NCBI RefSeq assembly: GCF_000411975.1
Contig: NZ_ASXG01000076.1
Location: 62,001 to 126,000 of the forward strand
DNA from: Amycolatopsis orientalis DSM 43388
Lineage (GTDB): Bacteria > Actinomycetota > Actinomycetes > Mycobacteriales > Pseudonocardiaceae
DNA: 64,000 bases
Reading direction: 5' to 3'
The position numbers and the translations under genes are program-made. This document shows positions 17,014 through 25,421 of the stretch, in pieces (the first letter of the stretch is position 1; the number at the start of each line of letters is the position of its first letter). The notes beneath the pieces are model-generated. The model ran no database searches and was not told where the DNA came from. It saw only the letters and a list, made by a program, of their open reading frames with translations.

Positions 17014-17861
17014 GGTCGCCTGCCGAGGTCGTGGAGGAGTTCGTCCAGGGCCTGGCGCGCGGTGTCCTGGTGCGCGCCGGTGATCGGGTGGCTGCTGAAG
17101 CGTGCTTCGGCGAACACGTCGACCAGCCGCTGTGCCGGTCCTGCGCGCACGAGTCCGCCGTCTGCGGCGCGGGCGAGCACCGCCGACGGGGTGTCGGAGA
17201 GCCGGGGTGCCGCCGCGGACTGTGCGAGTGCGCGCTCCATCGCCGCGAACGACCGCAGGATCGCCCCTCGCGGCCCGCCGGTGACCGCCGCGACGATTTC
17301 GCCGCGGCCCGCTGCCGCAGCCTCCGCCAGACCACCTGACGCCTCGATCGGACGCGGCGCCCGGCGGTGCCATCGGAGAAGCAGCAGGAGCAGGGCTGCC
17401 AGCAGCACGACCGGCAACAGCCAGGACGGCCCGCCGCCGGGGGAAGCCACCGAGGGCGCGGCTGCTGGCGGAGGGGGCACGAACCGGACTGGAGGCTGCG
17501 TCGGCGGGGTGGCTCGCGACGCCACGACAGCCAGGACCACGAGCGGTGCGGCGACGACGGCCAGGGTGATCAGCACTGCCCACCGCCGGCCCCATTTCGT
17601 GCCCAGCGGCTCGTGGACGGCCTCGAAGTCGTCGTCCTCAGGCCTCCGGCGACGGCGCAGCGCCGCGAAGAACGCGAGCACCGGAAGAACCGCGGCGAGG
17701 ACGAGGATCGAGGTGAGGACAGCCAGCGTCGTGCCCCCGACGTGCGCGAACGGCCCCGCGAACGACCAGCGGGCGTTTCCGCGGGCACGCACTCCGGCCA
17801 CGCCGAGCGCCAGCAGGACGCCGACGGTGATCAGCGCGGTGGCTTCACCCCGGTGTCGCAT
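17010..17861 (-). CDS. membrane protein with C-terminal DUF4129-like region
   Basis: This 283-aa protein has three to four membrane helices (around residues 10-30, 45-68, 95-115 and 150-165) and a Pro-rich periplasmic stretch. The soluble C-terminal segment (AILRSFAAMERALAQ...TPSAVLARA) matches the DUF4129 pattern found next to transglutaminase/MoxR/DUF58 genes. I chose ATG at 17861; a GTG at 17867 lies too close to the AGGGAGAGG ribosome site. It is the first gene of the nine-gene operon ending at 10544. The ribosome site is directly adjacent to the riboswitch stem described at 17873-17940. Confidence 0.75.
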   Translation of the reverse strand: MRHRGEATALITVGVLLALGVAGVRARGNARWSFAGPFAHVGGTTLAVLTSILVLAAVLPVLAFFAALRRRRRPEDDDFEAVHEPLGTKWGRRWAVLITLAVVAAPLVVLAVVASRATPPTQPPVRFVPPPPAAAPSVASPGGGPSWLLPVVLLAALLLLLLRWHRRAPRPIEASGGLAEAAAAGRGEIVAAVTGGPRGAILRSFAAMERALAQSAAAPRLSDTPSAVLARAADGGLVRAGPAQRLVDVFAEARFSSHPITGAHQDTARQALDELLHDLGRRP

Positions 17862-17872
17862 TCGCACACCTC

Positions 17873-17940
17873 TCCCTGACGTGTTCGTCAGGGACCGTTA
17901 GCGGCGTGCCGCGGTTGTGGTGAGCCCCATCACCTGCCTG
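17873..17940 (-). promoter_or_regulatory. fluoride (crcB-type) riboswitch R1, enolase operon
   Basis: On the minus strand: hairpin GGTG-ATGGGGCT-CACC, then ACAACCGC, hairpin GGCACGCC, then GCTAACGGTCCCTGAC. The loop GGGGCT pairs with GGTCCC, giving the crcB-motif pseudoknot. The core matches the fluoride aptamer with GCTAACGG in place of GCTGATGG. The same 3' strand can instead form a perfect 9-bp stem (TCCCTGACG with CGTCAGGGA, loop AACA), whose 3' arm touches the AGGGAGAGG ribosome site. Fluoride binding should therefore free the ribosome site. It heads the operon containing eno, moxR and DUF58. Confidence 0.85.
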
Positions 17941-18003
17941 CGATTGTGCCACGGCCGGACGCCGGACGCGATCAGCCGGAGGGCTGGCTCGGGTATGCTC
18001 GGG

Positions 18004-18076
18004 TGAGGCGATGAAGCTCGCCGCAACCGCCGCCCCCGGCTGATGGCTTCTACCAGTGCCGAGCTGGTGTGGAAGC
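18004..18076 (+). promoter_or_regulatory. fluoride (crcB-type) riboswitch R2, mutS-like pair
   Basis: Hairpin GGCG-ATGAAGCT-CGCC, then GCAACCGC, hairpin GCCG-CCCC-CGGC, then TGATGGCTTCTACC. This is a near-canonical crcB motif; the pseudoknot GAAGCT with GGCTTC is compensated relative to the other copies in this window (GGGGCT loops). Alternative pairing of GCTTC and CCAG (18046-18056) with CTGG and GAAGC (18064-18076) lies just before the mutS-like start at 18089. It is divergent from R1. Confidence 0.92.
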
Positions 18077-18088
18077 GGGTGGTGCGGC

Positions 18089-19615
18089 ATGGCGCGTTCT
18101 CCGAGCGTCCTGTTCCCGGGTGGCGAAACCGTCGGCAGACCGGCCGAGCCCGCGTTCTTCGGCGATCTGAATCTCGGCCAGGCGGTGTCCGCGGTGACTG
18201 CCGGGCGGGCCGAGTACGACCTGGGCCTGTTCTTCTCCGCGCCGCTGCACGAGGCGCCTGCCGTCGAGTATCGGCACGAAGTGTTCCGCGACCTCCAGCG
18301 CGACGACGTGCGCGAGGTGGTCGAGGAGTTCGCCGAGCGGATGCGGCGCATGCGCGAGCGCCTGGCGCTGGCCGGAAAGATCCACTATCCCCGGCAGAAG
18401 CAGCGGTGGTTCCTCGACGCGGTGGATGTCTACTGTGGAGCGGTCGCGGCGCTGCGGGAAGGGCTGGACCGCGTCGAGATCCGGTCCCGCGGCCTGCGGT
18501 CGATCCACGAGCACGTCGCCGGATACCTTGCGGCGCAACCTTTTCACGCATTGCTTGCCGACACGCGTGATCTCCAGGAGCAGCTCGCGCGGATCAAGTA
18601 CCGCGTGCACGTCCAGGGCGCGCGAGTCAAGGTCAGCCGGTTCGACGACGACGCGGACTACAGCAGCGAGGTCGAGAAGACGTTCGCGAAGTTCAAACAG
18701 GGCGCGGTGAAGGACTACTTCGTCCGGTTTTCCGAGCCGCCGGAGATGAACCACATCGAGGCGCAGGTTCTCGACTGCGCGGCCCGGCTGTACCCGGGCG
18801 CGTTCCGCGCTCTCGCGGACTACTGCGAACGGCATCGTGACTACCTGGCGGCCGCGATCGGCCGGTTCGATCGCGAGGTGCAGTTCTACCTCGCCTACCT
18901 GGCGCACATCCGGCGGCTGTCGGCGACCGGTCTGCGGTTCTGCTATCCGGAGATTTCGGCGACCTCGCACGACATTTACGCCGAGGACGCCTTCGACCTC
19001 GCTCTCGCCACCAAGCTCGTCCCGGACAGCCCGTTGGTGTGCAACGACTTCCGACTGTCGGGTGCCGAACGGGTGCTGGTGGTGACCGGGCCGAACCAGG
19101 GCGGCAAGACGACGTTCGCGCGCATGTTCGGCCAGCTCGCGCACCTGGCCGCGCTCGGATGCCCGGTGCCCGCGGCGCGAGCCAGGCTGTTCCTCCCGGA
19201 CCGGGTGTTCACGCATTTCGAACGCGAGGAGAATCCGATCACCCTGCGCGGCAAGCTCGACGACGAGCTGGTGCGGATCCGGGACATCCTGCGCGACGCG
19301 ACGAGCGACAGCGTGCTCGTGCTGAACGAGAGCTTCGCGTCCACCACCCTGCACGACGCCCGGTTCATCGGCACCGACGTGCTGCGCCGCATCATCGACT
19401 TGGGCGCGCTGACGGTGTATGTGACCTTTGTGGACGATCTCGCGTCGCTGGGCGAGGCGACGGTCAGCATGGTCGGCGGGGTCGTTCCGGACGATCCGGC
19501 CGAACGCACTTACCGGCTTGAACGGCGGGCGGCCGACGGGCTCGCTTACGCCGCGGCGATCGCCGAGAAATACGGACTAGCCTACGACACCCTGCGAAGG
19601 CGGATCGGGCGATGA
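18089..19615 (+). CDS. MutS-like ATPase lacking the mismatch-binding domain (1)
   Basis: This 508-aa protein has a long helical N-terminal part (lever/clamp-like) and a C-terminal MutS ATPase domain: Walker A TGPNQGGKTT near residue 331, a conserved THFEREE segment, GKLDDEL, and Walker B VLVLNESF near residue 409. The N-terminal mismatch-recognition domain with its Phe-x-Glu motif is absent, so it is not a canonical MutS. mutS-like genes are a known class of crcB-motif target. It follows riboswitch R2 and overlaps a second mutS-like gene by 4 bp. The two may form a heterodimer. ATG 18089 was chosen over an upstream GTG that lies within the riboswitch region. Confidence 0.88.
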   Translation: MARSPSVLFPGGETVGRPAEPAFFGDLNLGQAVSAVTAGRAEYDLGLFFSAPLHEAPAVEYRHEVFRDLQRDDVREVVEEFAERMRRMRERLALAGKIHYPRQKQRWFLDAVDVYCGAVAALREGLDRVEIRSRGLRSIHEHVAGYLAAQPFHALLADTRDLQEQLARIKYRVHVQGARVKVSRFDDDADYSSEVEKTFAKFKQGAVKDYFVRFSEPPEMNHIEAQVLDCAARLYPGAFRALADYCERHRDYLAAAIGRFDREVQFYLAYLAHIRRLSATGLRFCYPEISATSHDIYAEDAFDLALATKLVPDSPLVCNDFRLSGAERVLVVTGPNQGGKTTFARMFGQLAHLAALGCPVPAARARLFLPDRVFTHFEREENPITLRGKLDDELVRIRDILRDATSDSVLVLNESFASTTLHDARFIGTDVLRRIIDLGALTVYVTFVDDLASLGEATVSMVGGVVPDDPAERTYRLERRAADGLAYAAAIAEKYGLAYDTLRRRIGR

Positions 19616-21090
19616 AAGTCTTCCTGCTGCACCGAGACCAGGACGCCGATCTCGACGCCCCGCCGCCGCCGGACGACCTCGTCCAGGATCTGGAACTGGA
19701 GACCCTGTTCGACGCCATGGCCGCCGGCGACGACTTCCTGCGCGACCTCGTGCCCCGAATCATGTTCGCGAGCCTGACCGACCCGGACGCGATCCGGTAT
19801 CGCCAGCAGGTTCTCGCCGACTGCGTCGCCCATCCCGGGGTCGTGCGCGACCTCTACGCCATCGCGGTCGACGCGCGCCAGGTCGAGCGGAAGGTGTGGT
19901 TCGGGATCCTTTCCCGCGACTCGCCCGAGCACATCCTGAACCGGTCGGTGAAAACGCTCGAATTCCTCGTGGACAACCTCAAACAGCTGCGGCAGCAAGC
20001 GATTGAGCGCGGCGGCGAATTTCGCTCGCCGGGATTCGCCCGGTTCTTCGCGATGCTGCGGGAGGAACTCGACGACGACTACTTCGCCGTGGCCGAGAAC
20101 CACTTGGAGGAACTCGAATTCCCCCGCGGCGTGCTGATGAGCGCGGAGCTGGGACAGGGGAACCGCGGCGTGCGGTTCGGCCTGCACCGGATGCCGAAAC
20201 GAAGCTGGATCGAGCGGATCACCACGAGCGCTCCGCCCAGCTACGGGTTCGTCGTGCCGGCGCGGGACGAGGCCGGTGCCCGGGCCCTCGGCGACCTGCA
20301 AGGGCGCGGGGTGAACGTCGTGGCCAACGCGCTGGCCCAATCGGCTGATCACGTGAAGAGCTTCTTCCGCGTGCTGCGCGCCGAACTCGCCTTCTGCCTC
20401 GGCTGCCTGAACCTGCACGAACGCCTGCGCGCGAAAGGGAAACCGGTCTGCTTTCCCGCTCCGGAACCGAGCGGAGAGCCGGTGCTGACCGCGCGCGGAC
20501 TGTACGACGTGTGCCTCGCCCTGCGGTCCGATGAACAGGTGGTGGGCAACGACGTCGACGCCGACGGCAAGACGCTGGTCCTCGTCACCGGCGCGAACCA
20601 GGGCGGCAAATCCACGTTCCTGCGCAGCTGCGGCACCGCGCAGCTGATGCTGCAGGCCGGGATGTTCACGGCGGCGGAAGCCTTGCGGGCGAACACGTGC
20701 ACGGGCCTGTTCACCCATTTCAAACGCGAGGAGGACGACACGATGACCCGGGGCAAGCTGGACGAGGAGCTGGCCCGGATGAGCGAGATCGCCGACCGGA
20801 TCCGGCCCGGCGGCCTGCTGCTGTGCAACGAATCGTTCGCCTCCACCAACGAGGCCGAAGGATCCGAACTCGCTCGCCAGGTGGTCCGCGCGCTCACCGA
20901 AACAGGCGTCAAAGTCCTGTTCGTGACCCACCTCTACGACCTCGGCCACAGCCTGTGCGAGCAGCACCGCGACGACATGCTGTTCCTGCGCGCGGAGCGC
21001 GAGCGGACGTTCACCCTGACCGAAGGCGAACCGCTGCCGACCAGCTACGGCGCGGACTCCTATCGCCGCGTCTTCGCCGGTCACCGCTAG
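19612..21090 (+). CDS. MutS-like ATPase lacking the mismatch-binding domain (2)
   Basis: This 492-aa paralogue of the preceding gene has a helical N-terminal region and the MutS ATPase core: Walker A TGANQGGKST near residue 326, THFKREED, GKLDEELARMSE, Walker B GLLLCNESF near residue 401 and a following TGVKVLFVTHLYDL helix. The mismatch-binding domain is missing here too. ATGA overlap with the first gene means coupled translation from the same fluoride riboswitch. Whether it acts on DNA is unknown; the ATPase may serve another mechanical role. Confidence 0.88.
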   Translation: MKVFLLHRDQDADLDAPPPPDDLVQDLELETLFDAMAAGDDFLRDLVPRIMFASLTDPDAIRYRQQVLADCVAHPGVVRDLYAIAVDARQVERKVWFGILSRDSPEHILNRSVKTLEFLVDNLKQLRQQAIERGGEFRSPGFARFFAMLREELDDDYFAVAENHLEELEFPRGVLMSAELGQGNRGVRFGLHRMPKRSWIERITTSAPPSYGFVVPARDEAGARALGDLQGRGVNVVANALAQSADHVKSFFRVLRAELAFCLGCLNLHERLRAKGKPVCFPAPEPSGEPVLTARGLYDVCLALRSDEQVVGNDVDADGKTLVLVTGANQGGKSTFLRSCGTAQLMLQAGMFTAAEALRANTCTGLFTHFKREEDDTMTRGKLDEELARMSEIADRIRPGGLLLCNESFASTNEAEGSELARQVVRALTETGVKVLFVTHLYDLGHSLCEQHRDDMLFLRAERERTFTLTEGEPLPTSYGADSYRRVFAGHR

Positions 21091-21144
21091 GCACCGCGCG
21101 TGCTCGGCTGCTACCGTGGATCAGTCCGTGGTGCTCGGCACCGC

Positions 21145-21251
21145 GACCGGCGATGGGGCTCGCCGTGATTCGCGCCGTCCGGCGCTGATGGCTTCTACCC
21201 GCGACCGCGTCCGCGCAGCATTCTGCCGGGCGACCGGACGAGGAGGAAGCC
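21145..21251 (+). promoter_or_regulatory. fluoride (crcB-type) riboswitch R3, NUDIX-GTPase operon
   Basis: Hairpin GGCG-ATGGGGCT-CGCC at 21149, a hairpin GCGCCG-TC-CGGCGC, then TGATGGCTTCTACC to 21199. The loop GGGGCT pairs with GGCTTC with wobble pairs. The joining segment is GTGATTCGC instead of the AACCGC seen in the other copies. The pseudoknot strand GGCTTCT (21190-21196) is complementary to GGAAGCC (21245-21251), which contains the ribosome site directly before the NUDIX ATG at 21252. This fits translational control. Confidence 0.88.
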
Positions 21252-21722
21252 ATGGGGCTGGACGCCAAACCCGTCAACCTGCGCTGCACCGGCCTGATCC
21301 TGCGCGACGCCCACGTCCTGCTGTGCCAGCGGATCACCGACTGGGTGCTGCCCGGCGGCACGCAACAGGACGGGGAGTCCGTCGGCGCGTGCGTGCGCCG
21401 CGAAGTGCGCGAGGAGACCGGTCTCGCGGTCACGCCGACGGGCGTCGCGTTCGTGCTGGAGGCAACGAATTCGCGTTACGGCCAGCACCTGGTCGAGATC
21501 GTGCTGCACGCCGAGACCGACGACCCGGACGCCGAGCCGCACGGGGTCGAGGACGGCCTGGTGCCGCGGTTCGTGCGGCTGGAACACGTGCTGTCGCTGG
21601 AGCTGCGGCCTCCGATCGGCGGGTATCTGCGCGGCTTCCATGCGGGTGGCGCGCAGCGGACTGCCGCCTACCTGGGCAACGTGTGGCGCCCGGCGCCGGC
21701 CGAGGCGAGGCGATCGTCGTGA
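21252..21722 (+). CDS. NUDIX hydrolase
   Basis: This 156-aa protein has a complete Nudix box, G-x5-E-x7-R-E-V-x-E-E-x-G, near residues 34-57 (from GGTQQDGESV to REVREETG), binding magnesium and cleaving nucleoside-diphosphate-linked compounds. The substrate is not predictable from sequence. It is the first gene behind riboswitch R3, with an AGGAGG-type ribosome site that R3 can mask. Its stop overlaps the GTG start of the dynamin-like gene (GTGA). Role in fluoride stress is inference; hydrolysis of toxic or damaged phosphate anhydrides would be plausible. Confidence 0.9.
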   Translation: MGLDAKPVNLRCTGLILRDAHVLLCQRITDWVLPGGTQQDGESVGACVRREVREETGLAVTPTGVAFVLEATNSRYGQHLVEIVLHAETDDPDAEPHGVEDGLVPRFVRLEHVLSLELRPPIGGYLRGFHAGGAQRTAAYLGNVWRPAPAEARRSS

Positions 21723-23395
21723 CTGCCGCGCTGGCGAACCTGGCCGACCTGGTCCGGCGGTATCTCCCGGTCGAACGGGCGCGAGTGGTGGACGACGCGG
21801 TGTCCCGTGCCTTGTCCGGGCAGGTCCGGGTGCTCGTGCTCGGCGAGGCCAAGCGCGGCAAGAGCACCTTGGTGAACACGCTGTTCGCCCGCGACTTGCT
21901 GCCGACCGGCGCACTGCCGGTGACGTCGGTCGCGACCACCGTCACCGTCGCGTCCACTGTGGATGCCGAGGTCCGCTACCGCGACGGCCGCAGCCGTCCG
22001 ATCGGGCTGGACGAGGTCGCCGAGCTGGTCAGCGAACGCGGCAACCCCGGCAACGTCCGGCAGGTGGACACCGTGCGGATCTCAGCGCCGTCGGCCTGTC
22101 TCCCAGCAGGCACCGAAGTGGTCGACTCGCCCGGCACCGGATCTGTACATCAGGCCAACACCGAGGAAGCCGCGCGGGCGCGCGACAGCGTGGACCTCGC
22201 CGTGCTCGTGGTGGCCGCCGATCCGCCTGTCTCGCAGGCTGAGCTGACGCTGGCCGCAGAGGTGATGACGACCGCGGCGGCCGCGGCGGTGCTGGTCAAC
22301 AAAACCGACCTGGTGCGGCCCGGCGATTTGGCCGAGATCGTCGCGTTCACCCGGGCCGCGGTCGCCGGACCGCTCGGCTCGGACGTCCCGGTGCTGCCGG
22401 TCTCGTTGCGCACCGGCGCGCCGACGGAATTGGTCGCGTGGCTCGGGGAACGGATCGCACGCTGCGGCGAAGCGGACGTCGTGTCCTCGACCGCGCGTGC
22501 GCTGCGCCGGGAAACGACCGCGGTACTGGACGGCCTGCGGATCGAGTACGAGCTGATCCGACGGTCCACTGAGGACAGTGCGGGTGCGGTGCGCGCCCTG
22601 CGGGCGATACTCGACAACGCCCGGGTCGCGGAAACGGCCGCCGTGGACCATCTGCACGGTGCGGCGCGGCGGGCGCGGGCAGACTTGGATGCCGGACACG
22701 AGCGTGCGGTCGGCGCGGCGCGTGCGGCCACGCGGGAAGTGCTGGGGGCCGCGTTGCCGGAACAGCCCGCGCGCCCCGAGACCGCAGCAGATCTCGTCCG
22801 GCACCGGATCGGCGACCTGGCGGCCGGGCGCTGCGCGGAGTGGTTCAACCGCTTGGGCGCGGAGTTGGAGACGGCCATGCACGCCGGCGCCCGGCAGGCG
22901 TTGTCCGGTCTGACTGCGGATCTCGCGCGGTCACGGCAGGCCGCGGCCGAGGTGCTCGGAATCCGGCTGGACGAGGTGCCGATGCCGGAAACCGCTGCCG
23001 CGCCACGGTTGCCGGTACTCGAACTCGGCCCGGAGGTCGTTTGGCGGGAACTGGTCACCACGGCACTCGCACACCGCCTGCCGGCAGCGATCCGCCGCAA
23101 GCGGTTGCACCGTCACCTGGTCGACTGGGCGGCGAATGCCGTGCCCCGGCCGTTCGGGCGCGCCCGCTCTGCGCTGCAGGACTGGTTGCAGGACAACGCA
23201 TGCGGGACCGAACGCGCGCTCGCGGAGATCTGGCGGGCCCAGCTCGCCGCACTCGAACGCGGACTCGCCGAAGCCGCGCGCCGGGAGAGTGCCGGTCCGG
23301 ACGTCCAGCTCGACGAACTCGGCGAGCAGATCAGCGTGCTCGACCAGGCCGTACGCGAGCTTGACACCACCGTCCTCAGCGCCGCGGCACGGTGA
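21719..23395 (+). CDS. dynamin-like GTPase
   Basis: This 558-aa protein has an N-terminal GTPase domain: P-loop GEAKRGKST near residue 41, switch threonines in PVTSVATTVT, G3 DSPGTGS, and G4 NKTD near residue 194. The C-terminal 300 residues are helical, as in bacterial dynamin-like proteins that remodel membranes. No membrane helix is evident apart from weakly hydrophobic segments. GTG start at 21719 overlaps the NUDIX stop. It is part of the R3 riboswitch operon. Fluoro-metal complexes mimic phosphate in GTPases, so the association with fluoride is notable, but its role is unknown. Confidence 0.85.
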   Translation: MTAALANLADLVRRYLPVERARVVDDAVSRALSGQVRVLVLGEAKRGKSTLVNTLFARDLLPTGALPVTSVATTVTVASTVDAEVRYRDGRSRPIGLDEVAELVSERGNPGNVRQVDTVRISAPSACLPAGTEVVDSPGTGSVHQANTEEAARARDSVDLAVLVVAADPPVSQAELTLAAEVMTTAAAAAVLVNKTDLVRPGDLAEIVAFTRAAVAGPLGSDVPVLPVSLRTGAPTELVAWLGERIARCGEADVVSSTARALRRETTAVLDGLRIEYELIRRSTEDSAGAVRALRAILDNARVAETAAVDHLHGAARRARADLDAGHERAVGAARAATREVLGAALPEQPARPETAADLVRHRIGDLAAGRCAEWFNRLGAELETAMHAGARQALSGLTADLARSRQAAAEVLGIRLDEVPMPETAAAPRLPVLELGPEVVWRELVTTALAHRLPAAIRRKRLHRHLVDWAANAVPRPFGRARSALQDWLQDNACGTERALAEIWRAQLAALERGLAEAARRESAGPDVQLDELGEQISVLDQAVRELDTTVLSAAAR

Positions 23396-23401
23396 GCCGC
23401 C

Positions 23402-23914
23402 ATGATCGGATGTGCGCGCTGGCGGCAGACGGAACTCCAGGTCCTGGAATGGGTCCACGGGCAGACACCGCGGTCCGCGGTGCGGTGCGCTCAGATGGTG
23501 ACCACGCTCGGGGAGACTCCGGTCGCCTGGGCCGCGGTCGGCGCCTCGTGCCTCCTGACGCGATCCGGCGGGCGGGCCGCGCCGATCGTCACGCTCGCGG
23601 TCGCGGCTGCACTGCGACGCGGCCTGGCCGATCTGATCGACCGGCCGCGTCCGCCGGAACGGTTGTGGCGCACGGAATGGTCCGGCCCGAGTTTTCCTTC
23701 CAGGCACACGACTCTCGGCACACTGGGTGCGGGTCTGGTCGCCGTGAACCTGTTGCGCCGGCCGGGAATCGTCGCGGTGCCGGTCGCGGCGGCCGTCGGG
23801 ATCAGCCGGATCGTGCTCGGCGTGCACTGGCCCACCGACGTGCTGGCCGGCTGGGCATTCGCGGCGGCGGCACTGGCGCTCTCGGGCGGGAGGCGCCGGA
23901 ATGGCCGGCGTTGA
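23402..23914 (+). CDS. PAP2-family phosphatase (1)
   Basis: This 170-aa membrane protein of the PAP2/vanadium-haloperoxidase superfamily shows motif 1 as DLIDRPRPP, motif 2 as PSRHTT (PSGH-type, with Arg in place of Gly) and motif 3 as SRIVLGVHWPTDVLAGW, containing the catalytic His. Substrates could be lipid phosphates or undecaprenyl pyrophosphate. It follows the dynamin-like gene by 6 bp and overlaps the ABC ATPase start by 14 bp, in the R3 operon. Motif 1 lacks the usual Lys at its start (KxxxxxxRP), which may affect activity. Confidence 0.82.
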   Translation: MIGCARWRQTELQVLEWVHGQTPRSAVRCAQMVTTLGETPVAWAAVGASCLLTRSGGRAAPIVTLAVAAALRRGLADLIDRPRPPERLWRTEWSGPSFPSRHTTLGTLGAGLVAVNLLRRPGIVAVPVAAAVGISRIVLGVHWPTDVLAGWAFAAAALALSGGRRRNGRR

Positions 23915-24634
23915 GCTGTGCCACGCCTTCGTGGAGTTCCCGATCTTCGACGCGAAGTCCCGCTCGCTGAAGAAACGCGTGCTCACCTCCGTCGGCGAGG
24001 CGATCCGGACCGGGGCGAAAGTGCCGATCGTGACGGCATTGCGGGACATCACCCTGTCGCTGGCCGAGGGCGACCGCGTCGGGCTGGTCGGGCACAACGG
24101 CGCAGGCAAGTCCACCCTGCTGCGGCTGGCGGCCGGGATCTGCGAACCCACCCGCGGATCCGCGCGGCGGACCGGCCGGGTGGCACCGGTGTTCGACCTC
24201 GGCCTCGGCATGGACCCGGAAATCTCCGGACTGGAGAACATCGTCGTGCGCGGCATGTTCCTCGGCATGACCCGCCGCCGGATGCGGGCGCGGATCGACG
24301 AGATCGCCGAATTCACCGAACTCGGCGACTACCTGCGGATGCCGCTGCGCACCTACTCCACCGGCATGCGGGTGCGGCTGGCGCTGGGCGTGGTGACGTC
24401 GATCGACCCGGAGATCCTGCTGCTGGACGAAGGCATCGGCGCGGTCGACGCGGACTTCCTCGAGCGCGCCCGGGCCCGGCTGCGCGACCTGGTCGCGCGC
24501 TGCGGGCTGCTGGTGTTCGCCTCGCACACCGAGGAGTTCCTGCTCGACCTCTGCGATTCGGCGCTGTGGCTGGACTCCGGGCGCATCGTGCGAGCCGGCC
24601 CCGCGACAGACGTGGTGCGCGCCTACAGGGGTAG
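23901..24634 (+). CDS. ABC ATPase of polysaccharide-export type (TagH/Wzt-like)
   Basis: About 244 aa: Walker A GHNGAGKST near residue 73, signature YSTGMRVRLA, Walker B ILLLDEGIGAVDADF, H-loop SHTEE. The N-terminal extension (SLKKRVLTSVG) and the sequence match ATPases of cell-wall polysaccharide or teichoic acid exporters. No permease gene is adjacent, so it is an orphan subunit. As sequenced, the frame runs on to 25526 across the antisense PAP2 gene; adding one G to the run at 24628-24631 would create a TAG directly after AYRG, where homologues normally end. I therefore give the natural end as about 24634 and suspect a 1-bp deletion or sequence error. Confidence 0.8.
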
Positions 24635-24636
24635 CT

Positions 24637-24797
24637 CAGGCCGGGCGGACGCCGAACCCCAGCAGCGCCGGGCCGCCGATGATCCGATCGCCGCCGATCG
24701 CGTCCTTCAGCTCGTACAGCCCCGCGTCGTGGCCCCGGACCGGCAAGCTCTGGGACAAGGGCGACGCGAGGATCTGTGCCGAGCCGATGGGAATCGG
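24637..24797 (-). pseudogene. possible C-terminal remnant of an unidentified gene
   Basis: The minus strand holds an open frame of about 50 codons ending in TGA at 24637-24639 with a protein-like end (LYELKDAIGGDRIIGG, then PALLGFGVRPA). It has no good ATG/GTG start and directly follows the stop of the PAP2 gene. It may be the tail of a gene whose body was deleted. I do not recognise the family. Confidence 0.3.
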
Positions 24798-25421
24798 TCA
24801 GCTGACCGCCAGGAGCGGCCGGAGGCGTCCGGTGCGCAGGGTCTCGACATACCCGGAGGCCACCCGGCGCAGGACGACGCTGGCGGCGAGGGCGACGAGG
24901 AGACCGACGACGAACGAGCCGGCGACGTCGTGCGGGTAGTGCGCGCCGACGTAGACGCGGGAGGCTCCTTCCGCGAGGGCGAACAAGGCGGCGATGGCGC
25001 AGAGCCGGCGGCTGACCAGATACAGGGCCGCGACGGTGGCGGCGGCGACCGTGGAGTGGCCGCTGGGAAAGGCGTAGTCGTCGAGTGCGGGGCAGGCTTC
25101 GACGATGAACGCGTTCGGCAGGGAACGGCAGGGCCGCAGTTCGGCGACGCCGGACTTGACGACCTCGGCGACGACGAAGGCAACCAGGACGCAGACGGGG
25201 GCGACGAGGGCGGCGGTCATCGTGGCCGCGTCCGCGCGCCGGGCCTGCCACCAGCCCACGATCATCAGCACGGCGAAGACCCCCAGTCCGTACTGGGTCC
25301 AGGCTTCGGCGGGAGCGTTGAGCCAGGCGGTGTGCCGCGCGAAGTCGGTCACCGCGGTGAACCACGAGCCGTCGACGGTCGAGCCGTCGAAGTCGAGCCG
25401 GAAGGGGGAACTGGGAGCCAT
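24798..25421 (-). CDS. PAP2-family phosphatase (2)
   Basis: This 207-aa polytopic membrane protein shows the three PAP2 motifs: KSGVAELRPCR (motif 1), FPSGHSTVAAA (motif 2) and EGASRVYVGAHYPHDVAGS (motif 3, catalytic His). It has about five or six membrane helices. It is a separate transcription unit from the PAP2 gene at 23.4 kb and is convergent with the ABC ATPase gene. An inverted repeat resembling a BlaI-type operator lies 74 bp upstream (25495-25512). Likely substrates are lipid phosphates or pyrophosphates. Confidence 0.88.
   Translation of the reverse strand: MAPSSPFRLDFDGSTVDGSWFTAVTDFARHTAWLNAPAEAWTQYGLGVFAVLMIVGWWQARRADAATMTAALVAPVCVLVAFVVAEVVKSGVAELRPCRSLPNAFIVEACPALDDYAFPSGHSTVAAATVAALYLVSRRLCAIAALFALAEGASRVYVGAHYPHDVAGSFVVGLLVALAASVVLRRVASGYVETLRTGRLRPLLAVS

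Noticed and set aside
24620..24700. tRNA-like 5' end (GGGGTAGCTCAGG)
   Set aside because: No anticodon arm, no T-loop GGTTCGA and no acceptor complement follow; it is the end of the ABC ATPase reading frame.
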